The translations under genes and the position numbers were made by a program. 20,544 nt of DNA from DATMQA01 sp035566895 (GTDB taxonomy: Bacteria > Verrucomicrobiota > Verrucomicrobiia > Limisphaerales > UBA8199): the NCBI GenBank assembly GCA_035566895.1, contig DATMQA010000104.1:1-20544 (forward strand), read 5' to 3'. How positions within the stretch are numbered: position 1 is the stretch's first letter; each line of letters starts with the position of its first letter. The notes beneath the pieces were generated by a model. It did not search any database. It had not been told where the DNA came from and saw nothing but the letters and a program-made list of their open reading frames with translations. Of the stretch, positions 1 to 6,583 are shown piece after piece.

Positions 1-1
1 G

Positions 2-775
2 CAGATTCGGCCATTCCAACCGGATGATGAGGACGCGGTGGTGTCGCTGTGGCGGCAGTGTGATTTGGTTCGACCATGGAACGACCCTCACAAAGACATC
101 CGGCGCAAACTTCGCGTCCGGGCTGATTTGTTCCTGGTCGGGGTTCTGGACGGGAAAATTGTAGCAAGCGTTATGGCCGGTTACGAAGGCCATCGAGGAT
201 GGCTCAATTACCTGGCAGTGTCCCCGGAACATCGGCGACACGGCCTGGGGCGAGCCATCGTCAGCGAAGCCGAGCGGTTACTCCGGGAGTCAGGGTGCCC
301 GAAAATCAATTTGCAGATTCGGACCTCAAATCGCGACGTCATCGAGTTTTATCGTCGTGCCGGCTACACAGTGGATGCGGTCGTCAGCCTGGGCAAAAGA
401 TTGGAGCAAGATGGCGATGGACCCAAGATGGGGGATGCAGGTCCGCCAGCGGCAGCTACCAGGTCGCAGGCCAGGACCGCCTCCAGAAAGCCCGACGAAC
501 CGGCAAACGGAAGCTTTGCCTCTCCGTCGACGCTCTGGCAGTTTGCCATCGAGACTGCTGCGCAACTTCGGCAGACCGGGCTGAGCGAGGCTGGAGACAT
601 TCTGGAGTCCGCGGCCAAGTTTGTCACCGGCAGCGGTTGGGAGTGGCTCGGTGAGCTTGGTATCGCCACGAAGAGTATCCAGAAGCGCTTTACCTTGCCG
701 GACGCCTTACGCGCCAGGATTTCGCGCATTGAGCAGGCATCGACATCCAAGCGCCCTTATGGCGAGCAGCCCTAA
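2..775 (+). CDS. GNAT-family N-acetyltransferase (YpeA-like) with C-terminal extension, 5' partial
   Basis: The reading frame is open to the window edge and begins QIRPFQPDDEDAVVSLW, so only the first one to three residues are missing. The first ~130 residues match the YpeA-type acetyltransferases, with RPWNDPHKDI near the start, the acetyl-CoA-binding stretch HRRHGLGRAI, and the end motif GYTVDAVVSLGKRL. Such enzymes move an acetyl group from acetyl-CoA to an amine; the substrate here is unknown. The family normally stops at about 140 residues. Here the frame runs on for roughly 115 more: a Pro/Ala/Ser-rich linker, then a predicted helical segment (LWQFAIETAAQLRQTGLSEA) that I do not recognise. 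An in-frame ATG at 428 could instead start a separate small protein. The gene converges on the methyltransferase at 909-1565. Family call firm, extension unexplained. Confidence 0.85.
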   Translation, partial: QIRPFQPDDEDAVVSLWRQCDLVRPWNDPHKDIRRKLRVRADLFLVGVLDGKIVASVMAGYEGHRGWLNYLAVSPEHRRHGLGRAIVSEAERLLRESGCPKINLQIRTSNRDVIEFYRRAGYTVDAVVSLGKRLEQDGDGPKMGDAGPPAAATRSQARTASRKPDEPANGSFASPSTLWQFAIETAAQLRQTGLSEAGDILESAAKFVTGSGWEWLGELGIATKSIQKRFTLPDALRARISRIEQASTSKRPYGEQP

Positions 776-830
776 ATTTCCAGGAATCGGAAAGCGTCCT
801 GCGCAACTAAGGTCAACGCGGATTTTGCGG

Positions 831-900
831 CCTGACAGCGGGGACTTGCCAGTAGCGGAACTCACAGTGCCAACTGCGGTTGGCTCAGCGACTTGTCAGG
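831..900. terminator. Nested inverted repeat between convergent genes
   Basis: An outer 7-bp arm pair, CCTGACA (831-837) and TGTCAGG (894-900), encloses a perfect 6-bp hairpin with a 4-nt loop, GCCAACTGCGGTTGGC (869-884). It lies between the stop codons of two convergent genes, which suits a bidirectional transcription stop. No T-run follows on either strand, so it is not a classical intrinsic terminator. A recombination site or a remnant of one is an alternative. Confidence 0.4.
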
Positions 901-908
901 TAGCATCG

Positions 909-1565
909 TTATGCGTTCGTCTTGCAAGTCCTGGCGAAAATGTAACTCCTTCGGCTCTGGTGCTCAACATCTGGATGATACGGCTCCCGCTCGATAATTT
1001 CCTCAATCTCGAACTCTGCGGCACGGAGGTATCCTGCCATCTCGTCAGAACGGAAAAGGAAAAAGTCAACGCAGACCTTCTGGCCCCACCACTCGTCCAA
1101 ATGAATGGTATCCTCACCGATGTGGAAAGCCAACAGCAACAAGCCGCCTGGTCGTAAAACGCGCCGAAGTTCCCCCAGCGCCTGCGCCATGTCAGCCCGA
1201 GGTATGTGGATGATGGAGTAAAAGGCCGCGATGCCTGCCCAAGCTCCATCAGGCGCATCCAACGCCATCATGTCGCCTTGGTGGAACTCGACTCCCGGAA
1301 CCAGACGCCGCGCTCGCTCCACCATCTCCGGCGACAAGTCAACGCCACAAACCTGAACGCCGTGTTCGTGCAAGTATCGGGCAACATGGCCGGGACCGCA
1401 GCCCATGTCGCACGCAGGGCCAACATCTCGCACGCTCTGGCAAAACCGGTCGAGTAGTTGCCGGTCAAGCGGCTTGTGCTGCAACTCATCGAAGATGCGC
1501 CGGACGTATTCGCCTGCTACATGGTCGAAGCTGGTCTGGTAATCCTTGCGTTTATGAGCGTCCAT
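909..1565 (-). CDS. Class I SAM-dependent methyltransferase
   Basis: The 218-residue protein has the Rossmann-type methyltransferase fold signature. Motif I is DMGCGPGH (residues 53-60), which binds S-adenosylmethionine. The motif II acidic residue is Asp76 in VCGVDLSPEMVE. A motif-III-like QGDMMALDAP follows, and then the post-motif LRRVLRPGGLLLLAFH. It is probably cytosolic. The fold resembles the Methyltransf_11/25 group, whose substrates range from small molecules to quinones, and nothing nearby identifies the substrate. No good ribosome-binding site precedes the ATG. The gene is isolated: it converges on the acetyltransferase and is divergent from the sigma factor. Confidence 0.9.
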   Translation of the reverse strand: MDAHKRKDYQTSFDHVAGEYVRRIFDELQHKPLDRQLLDRFCQSVRDVGPACDMGCGPGHVARYLHEHGVQVCGVDLSPEMVERARRLVPGVEFHQGDMMALDAPDGAWAGIAAFYSIIHIPRADMAQALGELRRVLRPGGLLLLAFHIGEDTIHLDEWWGQKVCVDFFLFRSDEMAGYLRAAEFEIEEIIEREPYHPDVEHQSRRSYIFARTCKTNA

Positions 1566-1708
1566 GTGCGGGGGCGAGCAACACCGCTTAACAATTACTT
1601 GGATAACTAGCCGTTCGTATGTTGAACCATGTTAATCCCGACTGCAATCCAGTTAATGCGCAAGGTTTATAACCGCCCTCGCTCTTCCACCAGCGCCGAG
1701 AAAACCTG

Positions 1709-1806
1709 CGCCCAGGCGTGGTTTTGGCCATGGCGTGCGCTGGTCTGACAGCCACCGGACTACGTCTGAAGCCAGGGATGTGTCGGCGCGGCTCACCAGG
1801 TGTCGG
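1709..1806 (+). repeat. Dispersed GC-rich repeat, copy R1 (module B)
   Basis: This is the main content of the 323-bp gap between the methyltransferase and the sigma factor. A 22-nt stretch starting ggccatggcgtgcgc (about 1727-1748) matches copy R8 (from about 12083) with one mismatch. It continues through the module-B landmark 'tgaagcc'. The left part is degenerate (gcgcccaggcgtgg). I see nothing else in the gap. Confidence 0.6.
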
Positions 1807-1888
1807 GCACTGATTTGCGAAGTCGCGGTCCAAGAAATCTTTCAAATATCCTGTTCGGTTTTAACATTGGCGTCCATGAATTGGTGAG

Positions 1889-3424
1889 ATGATGAGCGAT
1901 GACATGACGTTGGTGCGGGAATACGCCCAAAGCAATTCCGAGCAGGCGTTTGCCACGGTGGTATCGCGGCACATCAATCTTGTTTATTCGGTCGCCCTGC
2001 GCCAAGTCCGCGACCCCCATCTGGCGGAGGAAATCACCCAGGGCGTTTTCATCCTCCTGGCCCGCAAAGCAAAGTCACTCAATCCAAAGACCATTCTCTC
2101 AGGCTGGCTCTGCCGCACGGCACGATACGTTTCAGCCGACACACTGAAAACTCAGCGCCGTCGCCAATTCCGCGAACAGGAGTCACACATGCAGTCCATT
2201 TTAAACGAATCGGATTCCGACGCTTGGAGACAAATCGCGCCGTTGCTGGACGAGGCACTAAATTGTCTGGGAGAAAAGGAGCATAACGCCGTCGTGCTCC
2301 GCTTTTTTGAAGGCAAAGATTTGAGGCAGGTCGGTGCGTCATTGGGAATGCGCGAAGATGCGGCACGGATGCGGGTGAATCGTGGACTGGAACGACTGCG
2401 GGCATTTTTCAGCAAGAGGGGCGTGACCCTTTCAGCAGCGGCGGTTGCGGGAGCCGTTGCGGCAAATTCCGTGCAAGCCGCGCCGGTGGGACTTGCAACC
2501 GCCATAACCGCCGCTGCACTCTGTGGAAGCACGACCACCACGGCAGTCATCGCCCTCACCAAATCCATCACTATGACCGCACTGCAAAAAACTCTCGTTA
2601 CCGCCACCGTCGCCGTTCTTGCAGGCGCGGGAATTTACGAAGCCCAGCGCGGCGCGCAACTGCGCGACGAAATCCAAACCCTCCAGCAACAACAAGCCCA
2701 GCAAATCCAGCAATTGCAGCGGGAACGCGACGAGGCAACGAAGCGGTTGGCTTCTATGACGGATGACGGGGGAAATAGGACAGGGAATTCAAGTGAGTTG
2801 CTTCAACTTCGGGGTGAAGTGACCCGCTTAAGAAAAGAAGCCGAAGCCTTGGCCGCCGATGCAAAAGAGGCAAAAGACTCTCAATCCGGCATGATGCAAA
2901 TTATGTCAAATACTCCGCCAATTAGAACCTTTTTTGCTACGGCGATGACAACCACGGCTTGGAATCAGGCGATTGTGACTGGCGGTTGGAAGACGCCTTC
3001 TGGCAAGCGTGCCATTGTGATGGCCAAAGTTTTCCCTGAAGACAACCCACAGCAACTGACAATTAAATCCTACATTTTGGAATACACGGAAGACGCAGGC
3101 TCGGCTATTGGACTTGCTCGATTCAACACGGATGAGCAAAGCGCAACCAAGGCAACTGAATTAAGCGCTGACCAGTTTGAAGCGATACGGAAAGCCGCGG
3201 ACAATCACGAAGGAGTTGAAATCGTAGCCGCACCAGCAGTCACAACTGCAAGCGGGCGACACACTGAGGTTCAAACCGTGGACATGCACCAAACACCCTC
3301 TGGCGAAAAATACTCAACCGGTCCGGTGGTAGACTTCGTACCAACCATTGCTTCGGATGGGAAATCGGTTCAAATGATGATTTCTGCACATCTGAACTAC
3401 CTCGTCCAAGCTCCGCAACACTGA
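1889..3424 (+). CDS. ECF-type sigma factor fused to a membrane segment, coiled coil and secretin-like C-terminal domain
   Basis: The protein has 511 residues. Residues ~8-95 form sigma region 2 (SRHINLVYSVALRQV, then SGWLCRTARYVSADTLK). Residues ~112-175 form region 4, with the helix-turn-helix LRQVGASLGMREDAARMRVN. An Ala/Thr-rich hydrophobic stretch (183-224) follows, then a probable membrane helix (234-250) and a Gln/Glu-rich coiled coil (255-330). The tail (~345-511) contains VEIVAAPAVTTASGRHTE and GPVVDFVPTIASDGKSVQM. I read these as resembling the 'SAPrVTTlsGrqa...P.is.DGksi' strands of secretins. Ordinary ECF sigmas are 160-200 residues, so this is a sigma factor that may be held at the membrane. 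Start is ATG 1889 or 1892, after ggtgag. A paralogue starts at 20391. Confidence 0.88.
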   Translation: MMSDDMTLVREYAQSNSEQAFATVVSRHINLVYSVALRQVRDPHLAEEITQGVFILLARKAKSLNPKTILSGWLCRTARYVSADTLKTQRRRQFREQESHMQSILNESDSDAWRQIAPLLDEALNCLGEKEHNAVVLRFFEGKDLRQVGASLGMREDAARMRVNRGLERLRAFFSKRGVTLSAAAVAGAVAANSVQAAPVGLATAITAAALCGSTTTTAVIALTKSITMTALQKTLVTATVAVLAGAGIYEAQRGAQLRDEIQTLQQQQAQQIQQLQRERDEATKRLASMTDDGGNRTGNSSELLQLRGEVTRLRKEAEALAADAKEAKDSQSGMMQIMSNTPPIRTFFATAMTTTAWNQAIVTGGWKTPSGKRAIVMAKVFPEDNPQQLTIKSYILEYTEDAGSAIGLARFNTDEQSATKATELSADQFEAIRKAADNHEGVEIVAAPAVTTASGRHTEVQTVDMHQTPSGEKYSTGPVVDFVPTIASDGKSVQMMISAHLNYLVQAPQH

Positions 3425-3506
3425 CTCAACTTTTCAATACCGCCTTCGCCGTGATGAACCATCCGGACTCGGAGCCGCTTGAATTGCCCCGGCACCGGTG
3501 ACCATT

Positions 3507-3545
3507 GCGCTGGTCGGCGCGGCTCCAGGGCGGTGCTGACCATCG
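3507..3545 (+). repeat. Dispersed GC-rich repeat, copy R2 (module A)
   Basis: Positions 3510-3533 are identical over 24 nt to 7405-7428 (copy R5) and differ at one base from 5092-5115 (R3). The copy ends directly against the stop codon of the HEAT-protein remnant at 3546. Positions 3425-3506 show nothing recognisable. Confidence 0.75.
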
Positions 3546-3731
3546 TCACTTCGCGCCCACTTTGGCGGCGGCTTCGGGGTCGATGGTCAGGAGGGCATTA
3601 GTGACTTGCAAACGGATGCACTCGTTGGCATCGCTCAAAAGCCTGAGCAGACTGGGAACTGTAAAATTGCCAAAGAGAAGAACGCGTTGACTAGGTTTCG
3701 CGTTTGGCCCTTTGCCGGTGCCAATTAACTT
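3546..3731 (-). pseudogene. C-terminal remnant of a HEAT-repeat protein
   Basis: The minus strand reads an open stretch ending VPSLLRLLSDANECIRLQ, then TNALLTIDPEAAAKVGAK and a stop. This is the typical last helix pair and C-terminus of secreted or cytosolic HEAT-repeat proteins in this kind of genome (general pattern ...TNALK.IDPEAAAKAG.K). There is no start codon or upstream repeat, because a stop lies in frame at 3732-3734. Only about 45-60 codons remain, overlapping the end of the next gene by a few bases. I take it as a decayed gene end. A second, independent remnant of the same C-terminus lies at 12718-12843. Confidence 0.65.
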
Positions 3732-4231
3732 TTAAGCTTCTCCCATTCATTCTCAGAAGCGGGGGCTTTTTGATACTCCATCAGCGTCTGCCAGCCGTTC
3801 TCCTTCACTAACAGTGCTTCAAAATGGGTGTAATTATCTTTTCGGATGCCGTTCGCATCAAAAGTCCAATAGTGAAAAATGCCCGTTTCGTGCGCGGTCG
3901 TCTCGTCGCCCAACCTCTGGCTGAACCGAAATTCAACATTCGCCTTTATTTTGCCGGACTTGGTGTCGAGAAAACCTTGCTTCCACGCTGCGAGCGCTTT
4001 TGAGAGTGGGTACGAGGTCTTTTTTGCACCCGAAACAAGAATGCCGGAAGGATGACACGTTGCCTTGTACCGCTCATAATCTCCGTTCTGCACTGCCGCC
4101 TGGACTTCGCTCCAAAATTTATCCAGTTGAGCCAACCTCGTCGTCTCGTCCACACCGCTCACTGTCGGCACGGCGCTACAACAAAGGAGAATTGACAACC
4201 ACGATACCCAGATTACGTGTGCAGGCTTCAT
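3725..4231 (-). CDS. Secreted NTF2-like (SnoaL/DUF4440-type) protein
   Basis: I chose the ATG at 4231 because it gives a signal peptide (MKPAHVIWVSWLSILLCCSA, then a likely cut near VSG), for a 168-residue product. The mature part begins with a helix (LAQLDKFWSEVQAAVQNGDY) and continues through sheet-like segments such as ANVEFRFSQRLG and THFEALLVKENGWQTLMEYQ. This is the alpha-plus-beta cone layout of NTF2-like proteins, including the closing W-x-x-x-x-x-Q strand. Such proteins are small periplasmic binding or enzyme folds with varied roles, and no specific function can be assigned. It lies just downstream of lspA on the same strand, 133 bp apart. Confidence 0.65.
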   Translation of the reverse strand: MKPAHVIWVSWLSILLCCSAVPTVSGVDETTRLAQLDKFWSEVQAAVQNGDYERYKATCHPSGILVSGAKKTSYPLSKALAAWKQGFLDTKSGKIKANVEFRFSQRLGDETTAHETGIFHYWTFDANGIRKDNYTHFEALLVKENGWQTLMEYQKAPASENEWEKLKS

Positions 4232-4343
4232 TCGGTCGGACGCTACAGGAAGTTTTCCAGCATTCAATGCAAATGAAGGAATCGCTTCGGTTTTGAACCG
4301 TGTTCTCGCCCGAATTCTTAACTCCCGCAACTGCCGTTGCCTG

Positions 4344-4365
4344 AAGCAGCCGGATTTGGCTGCTT
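4344..4365 (-). terminator. Hairpin at the end of lspA
   Basis: The perfect 8-bp inverted repeat AAGCAGCC / GGCTGCTT with a 6-nt loop begins on the lspA stop codon and extends downstream of it on the minus strand. No T-run follows, so it may act as a mRNA 3' stabiliser or a weak terminator rather than a full intrinsic terminator. Confidence 0.5.
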
Positions 4366-4892
4366 TATCCACTCGCCCCTTTCTCCGCCTGAGGAAACGC
4401 GCCCTTGCGCGGAGCAACGCATGAGGAGGCAACAAGCATGAGTACACCCACCACAATGGCAAAGTCCGCCAGGTTGAATACCCCGGTATGAAGCGGGCCG
4501 ACCCGAACCACCATGAAGTCGGTGACCAGCCCATCGCGAGCGAAACGGTCAAAAAGATTGCTTAGGCCACCGGCCCAGATTAGCGCCAGCCCGAGAAACG
4601 AGACCGACCGCAGCCGGGGTGCGCGGACGAGATAGGCCAACAGGAATGCCAGCCCAAAACTCACACAGACGATGAGCGCACTTCGAGCGGCCTGAGGAAA
4701 TGAAGCCCCAAGGCTAAGAAACGCGCCGGGATTTTCCGCAAGGGTGAACTCGATGAAACGACCGGGCAGCCTGCTGTCGCCCATACGGCCCAGTTCGGTG
4801 CGAGCGAGATGCTTCGTGACCTGGTCGCAGCCCGCTGTGCAGACCAGGACTAGACAGATGACAACCAGGCGAACTGTGCGAGACGGCATCAT
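4365..4892 (-). CDS. lspA: Lipoprotein signal peptidase (signal peptidase II)
   Basis: The product is a 175-residue inner-membrane aspartic protease that removes the signal peptide of diacylglyceryl-modified prolipoproteins. The family motifs are present in order: CDQVTK (22-27), ENPGAFLS (53-60), GGLSNLFDR with catalytic Asp115, and FNLADFAI with catalytic Asp143. Four membrane helices fit residues ~5-22, 70-90, 95-112 and 140-158, the normal length and layout. The frame is open far upstream, but a GAGGT motif just before the ATG pair at 4892/4889 fixes the start there. Likely clients in this window are the lipoproteins at 14218-14529 and 19069-19227. The gene is not next to ileS, its common partner elsewhere. 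Confidence 0.93.
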   Translation of the reverse strand: MMPSRTVRLVVICLVLVCTAGCDQVTKHLARTELGRMGDSRLPGRFIEFTLAENPGAFLSLGASFPQAARSALIVCVSFGLAFLLAYLVRAPRLRSVSFLGLALIWAGGLSNLFDRFARDGLVTDFMVVRVGPLHTGVFNLADFAIVVGVLMLVASSCVAPRKGAFPQAEKGASG

Positions 4893-5049
4893 ACGGACCT
4901 CAAAGCCCAACCGTACGCAGTGTATCCGCCGTGCCTTGGGCGGCAAGCGTTCAAGTTTACCTGGAACGCAGGAGGGCATGGCGAATGCCAGGCGGCTGAA
5001 CTGAGCCGTTGAACCGCCCGCGCATTCACTGGCGTTCATCGGCGGAGGG

Positions 5050-5150
5050 AGGCTACCTCCTTGAGATTGCCACCGTCGTCCTGGCCTCACGCTGGTCGGC
5101 GCGGCTCCGGGGCGGCGCTGGCCGTGGTGGTCGACGTGCCGGACGCAGCC
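5050..5150 (+). repeat. Dispersed GC-rich repeat, copy R3 (modules C and A)
   Basis: Module C (ctacctccttgagattgcc) is followed by module A at 5092-5125 (ctggtcggcgcggctcc, then ggcggcgctggcc). The copy lies upstream of lspA and may have displaced or insulated its promoter. The rest of the 616-bp gap (4893-5508) holds the hairpin at 5194-5221 and no gene I can support. Confidence 0.75.
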
Positions 5151-5193
5151 GTTGTTGATGTATACGGGCCGGGCATTGCAACAGGAAAAGGAA

Positions 5194-5221
5194 GGGCGCG
5201 GCAAAAGGACATGCCGCGCCC
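5194..5221 (-). terminator. Rho-independent-type terminator, minus strand
   Basis: A perfect 9-bp GC-rich stem (GGGCGCGGC / GCCGCGCCC) with a 10-nt loop is followed on the minus strand by the T-rich stretch ttccttttcctg. It would end transcription coming from the membrane-protein gene at 5509-5985, about 290 bp upstream, or from a lost gene in between. Confidence 0.6.
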
Positions 5222-5508
5222 AGGTGTGGGGTACACGCGCCCGCTAGAGTCACGCCCATTATGCAAATTCGGGCGGGATTTTCAATCCGTAGATAACCCG
5301 ACAGCAGCGCTTTTAAATCCTCGCTGGCCCTGGGCGGGAGATTCAAGGCAGGGTGATTCCCTCCTGCAACAGGTGCTGGGCCAGACCGTCAGTCTTGGCA
5401 TCATCGGTCCATGGTGTTCGCGACGGACGCAGTCTACGACTTGGTCGGCCAATCTCTTTGTATATGCGCGGCTGTTTTCGAGGTCCAGGTCGCGTATTCC
5501 CGCCGCGG
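5222..5508. other. Gap with no supportable gene
   Basis: On the minus strand a 57-codon open stretch runs from about 5516 to a stop at 5343-5345, ending TDGLAQHLLQEGITLP. An overlapping frame is also open. Neither has a convincing start or a family match that I recognise. This could be the decayed end of a gene that once lay upstream of the terminator at 5194-5221. Confidence 0.3.
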
Positions 5509-5985
5509 TCAACCAGCGCCTACCAGCAGCAGGATTCCAAACGCCAACATGCTTAGCACGAACCAGGAAATGAAGCTCATCATCGCCGAGCACACAAATA
5601 TTGAGATGTGTTCCACTAAACGCCGAGACGAACTCTTAAGCAAATACGCCTTTTCCAGAGCAGCCATGAAACCGACGAAGGGAACCACCAGGGCGCACAC
5701 GGCAAAAAAGTCTGGGAGATGGCGCCCCAGCCCGAAAACCGCGCTCAAGCCCACCACAAAGCCGGTTACCAGGGCTGTAACAGAACCACAGCAAGCCGTC
5801 ATAAGTACCGAAGCGATGACTAATCTCGGAGGAATCTTCGATGACATCACGGCGTCCGAAATCAGCGTGGCGGCAACCAGGCACGCCTGCACCGCGATGA
5901 TGAAACCCAGCGGTCTTGACTGGGCGCGGAGCATACGCAGAAAGTATTTTATCCGGGCCGACTGAGCACCTACAGACATTGGCAT
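5509..5985 (-). CDS. Four-helix membrane protein of unknown function
   Basis: The 158-residue protein has a short basic N-terminus (ARIKYFLRMLRAQSR) and four predicted membrane helices at about residues 26-46, 55-82, 92-110 and 128-155. Small residues (Ala, Gly, Ser, Cys) are common within the helices. I recognise no family motif. Two ATG codons (5985 and 5979) could serve as start, and neither has a good ribosome-binding site. TTGACA occurs just upstream on the minus strand and might be a -35 element. It follows the zinc-ribbon gene on the same strand, with a 112-bp gap, so co-transcription is possible. Confidence 0.6.
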   Translation of the reverse strand: MPMSVGAQSARIKYFLRMLRAQSRPLGFIIAVQACLVAATLISDAVMSSKIPPRLVIASVLMTACCGSVTALVTGFVVGLSAVFGLGRHLPDFFAVCALVVPFVGFMAALEKAYLLKSSSRRLVEHISIFVCSAMMSFISWFVLSMLAFGILLLVGAG

Positions 5986-6097
5986 GGAGGAAGGAGCCTG
6001 AACCTTGTCAAATATACGCCGTCCAATCCGGACATTTCATGGTTGGAACGCATCCATTGGCTTAATGTTGGCATGGCAAGGCCGCCTAACGCAACCG

Positions 6098-6454
6098 TCA
6101 GCGAGCCGATTCAGCATCAATTGGTTTCACAGGATGGCCGACGCGGAACGCCCACCGATGAAGACACTTCGGGCACTCAAAATACCGCCCTCTCAACCTT
6201 GCTTGCAACAGTGGAACGATTTTGCCCACAGAGTCGTAGCATTTGACGTCCGCAATCAGCCACTTACCCAACAGCCTTTGTTTGCACTTCCCGCAAATAA
6301 AACCCGAGGAAAGGAACTCTCTCTGTTCAGTGGTGTATCGGTCCAATCGTCCAAAAGTATTCGCCCATAAAACGCCGACGACCCTTACAAATCCAATGAC
6401 CAATGGCGAATTACGATTCACGGGTGTGAACGGTGTTTGTTGCCCAACCTCCAT
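6098..6454 (-). CDS. Small zinc-ribbon protein with one hydrophobic segment
   Basis: Starting at ATG 6454 the product has 118 residues. A hydrophobic stretch at ~18-32 (LVIGFVRVVGVLWA) may be a membrane helix. Two CxxC knuckles follow, Cys54/Cys57 (ICGKCK) and Cys94/Cys97 (ECPKCL), as expected for a four-Cys zinc ribbon with the knuckles about 40 residues apart. The frame stays open upstream, but that part is the reverse of dispersed repeat R4 and is unlikely to be translated, so I favour the inner start. Function is unknown. It is divergent from the secreted protein at 6584. Confidence 0.5.
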   Translation of the reverse strand: MEVGQQTPFTPVNRNSPLVIGFVRVVGVLWANTFGRLDRYTTEQREFLSSGFICGKCKQRLLGKWLIADVKCYDSVGKIVPLLQARLRGRYFECPKCLHRWAFRVGHPVKPIDAESAR

Positions 6455-6477
6455 GACTACCGTCGTGCTCGTGGCTC

Positions 6478-6525
6478 TCACCCTGTCGGCACGGCTCCGG
6501 GGGCGGCGCTGGCCCGACGTGATGA
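6478..6525 (+). repeat. Dispersed GC-rich repeat, copy R4 (module A)
   Basis: The sequence reads ccctgtcggcacggctccgg then gggcggcgctggcc, a close match to module A. It sits in the divergent region between the zinc-ribbon gene and the gene at 6584. Confidence 0.65.
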
Positions 6526-6583
6526 ACTGGGATGCGGTTATTTGTCCATTGACGCCGTGACCGGCCAAGTAAACGTTAAAAGC

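Noticed and set aside
621..1157. 178-codon plus-strand frame across the acetyltransferase end and the methyltransferase
   Set aside because: It overlaps two well-supported genes and has no family likeness or plausible start.
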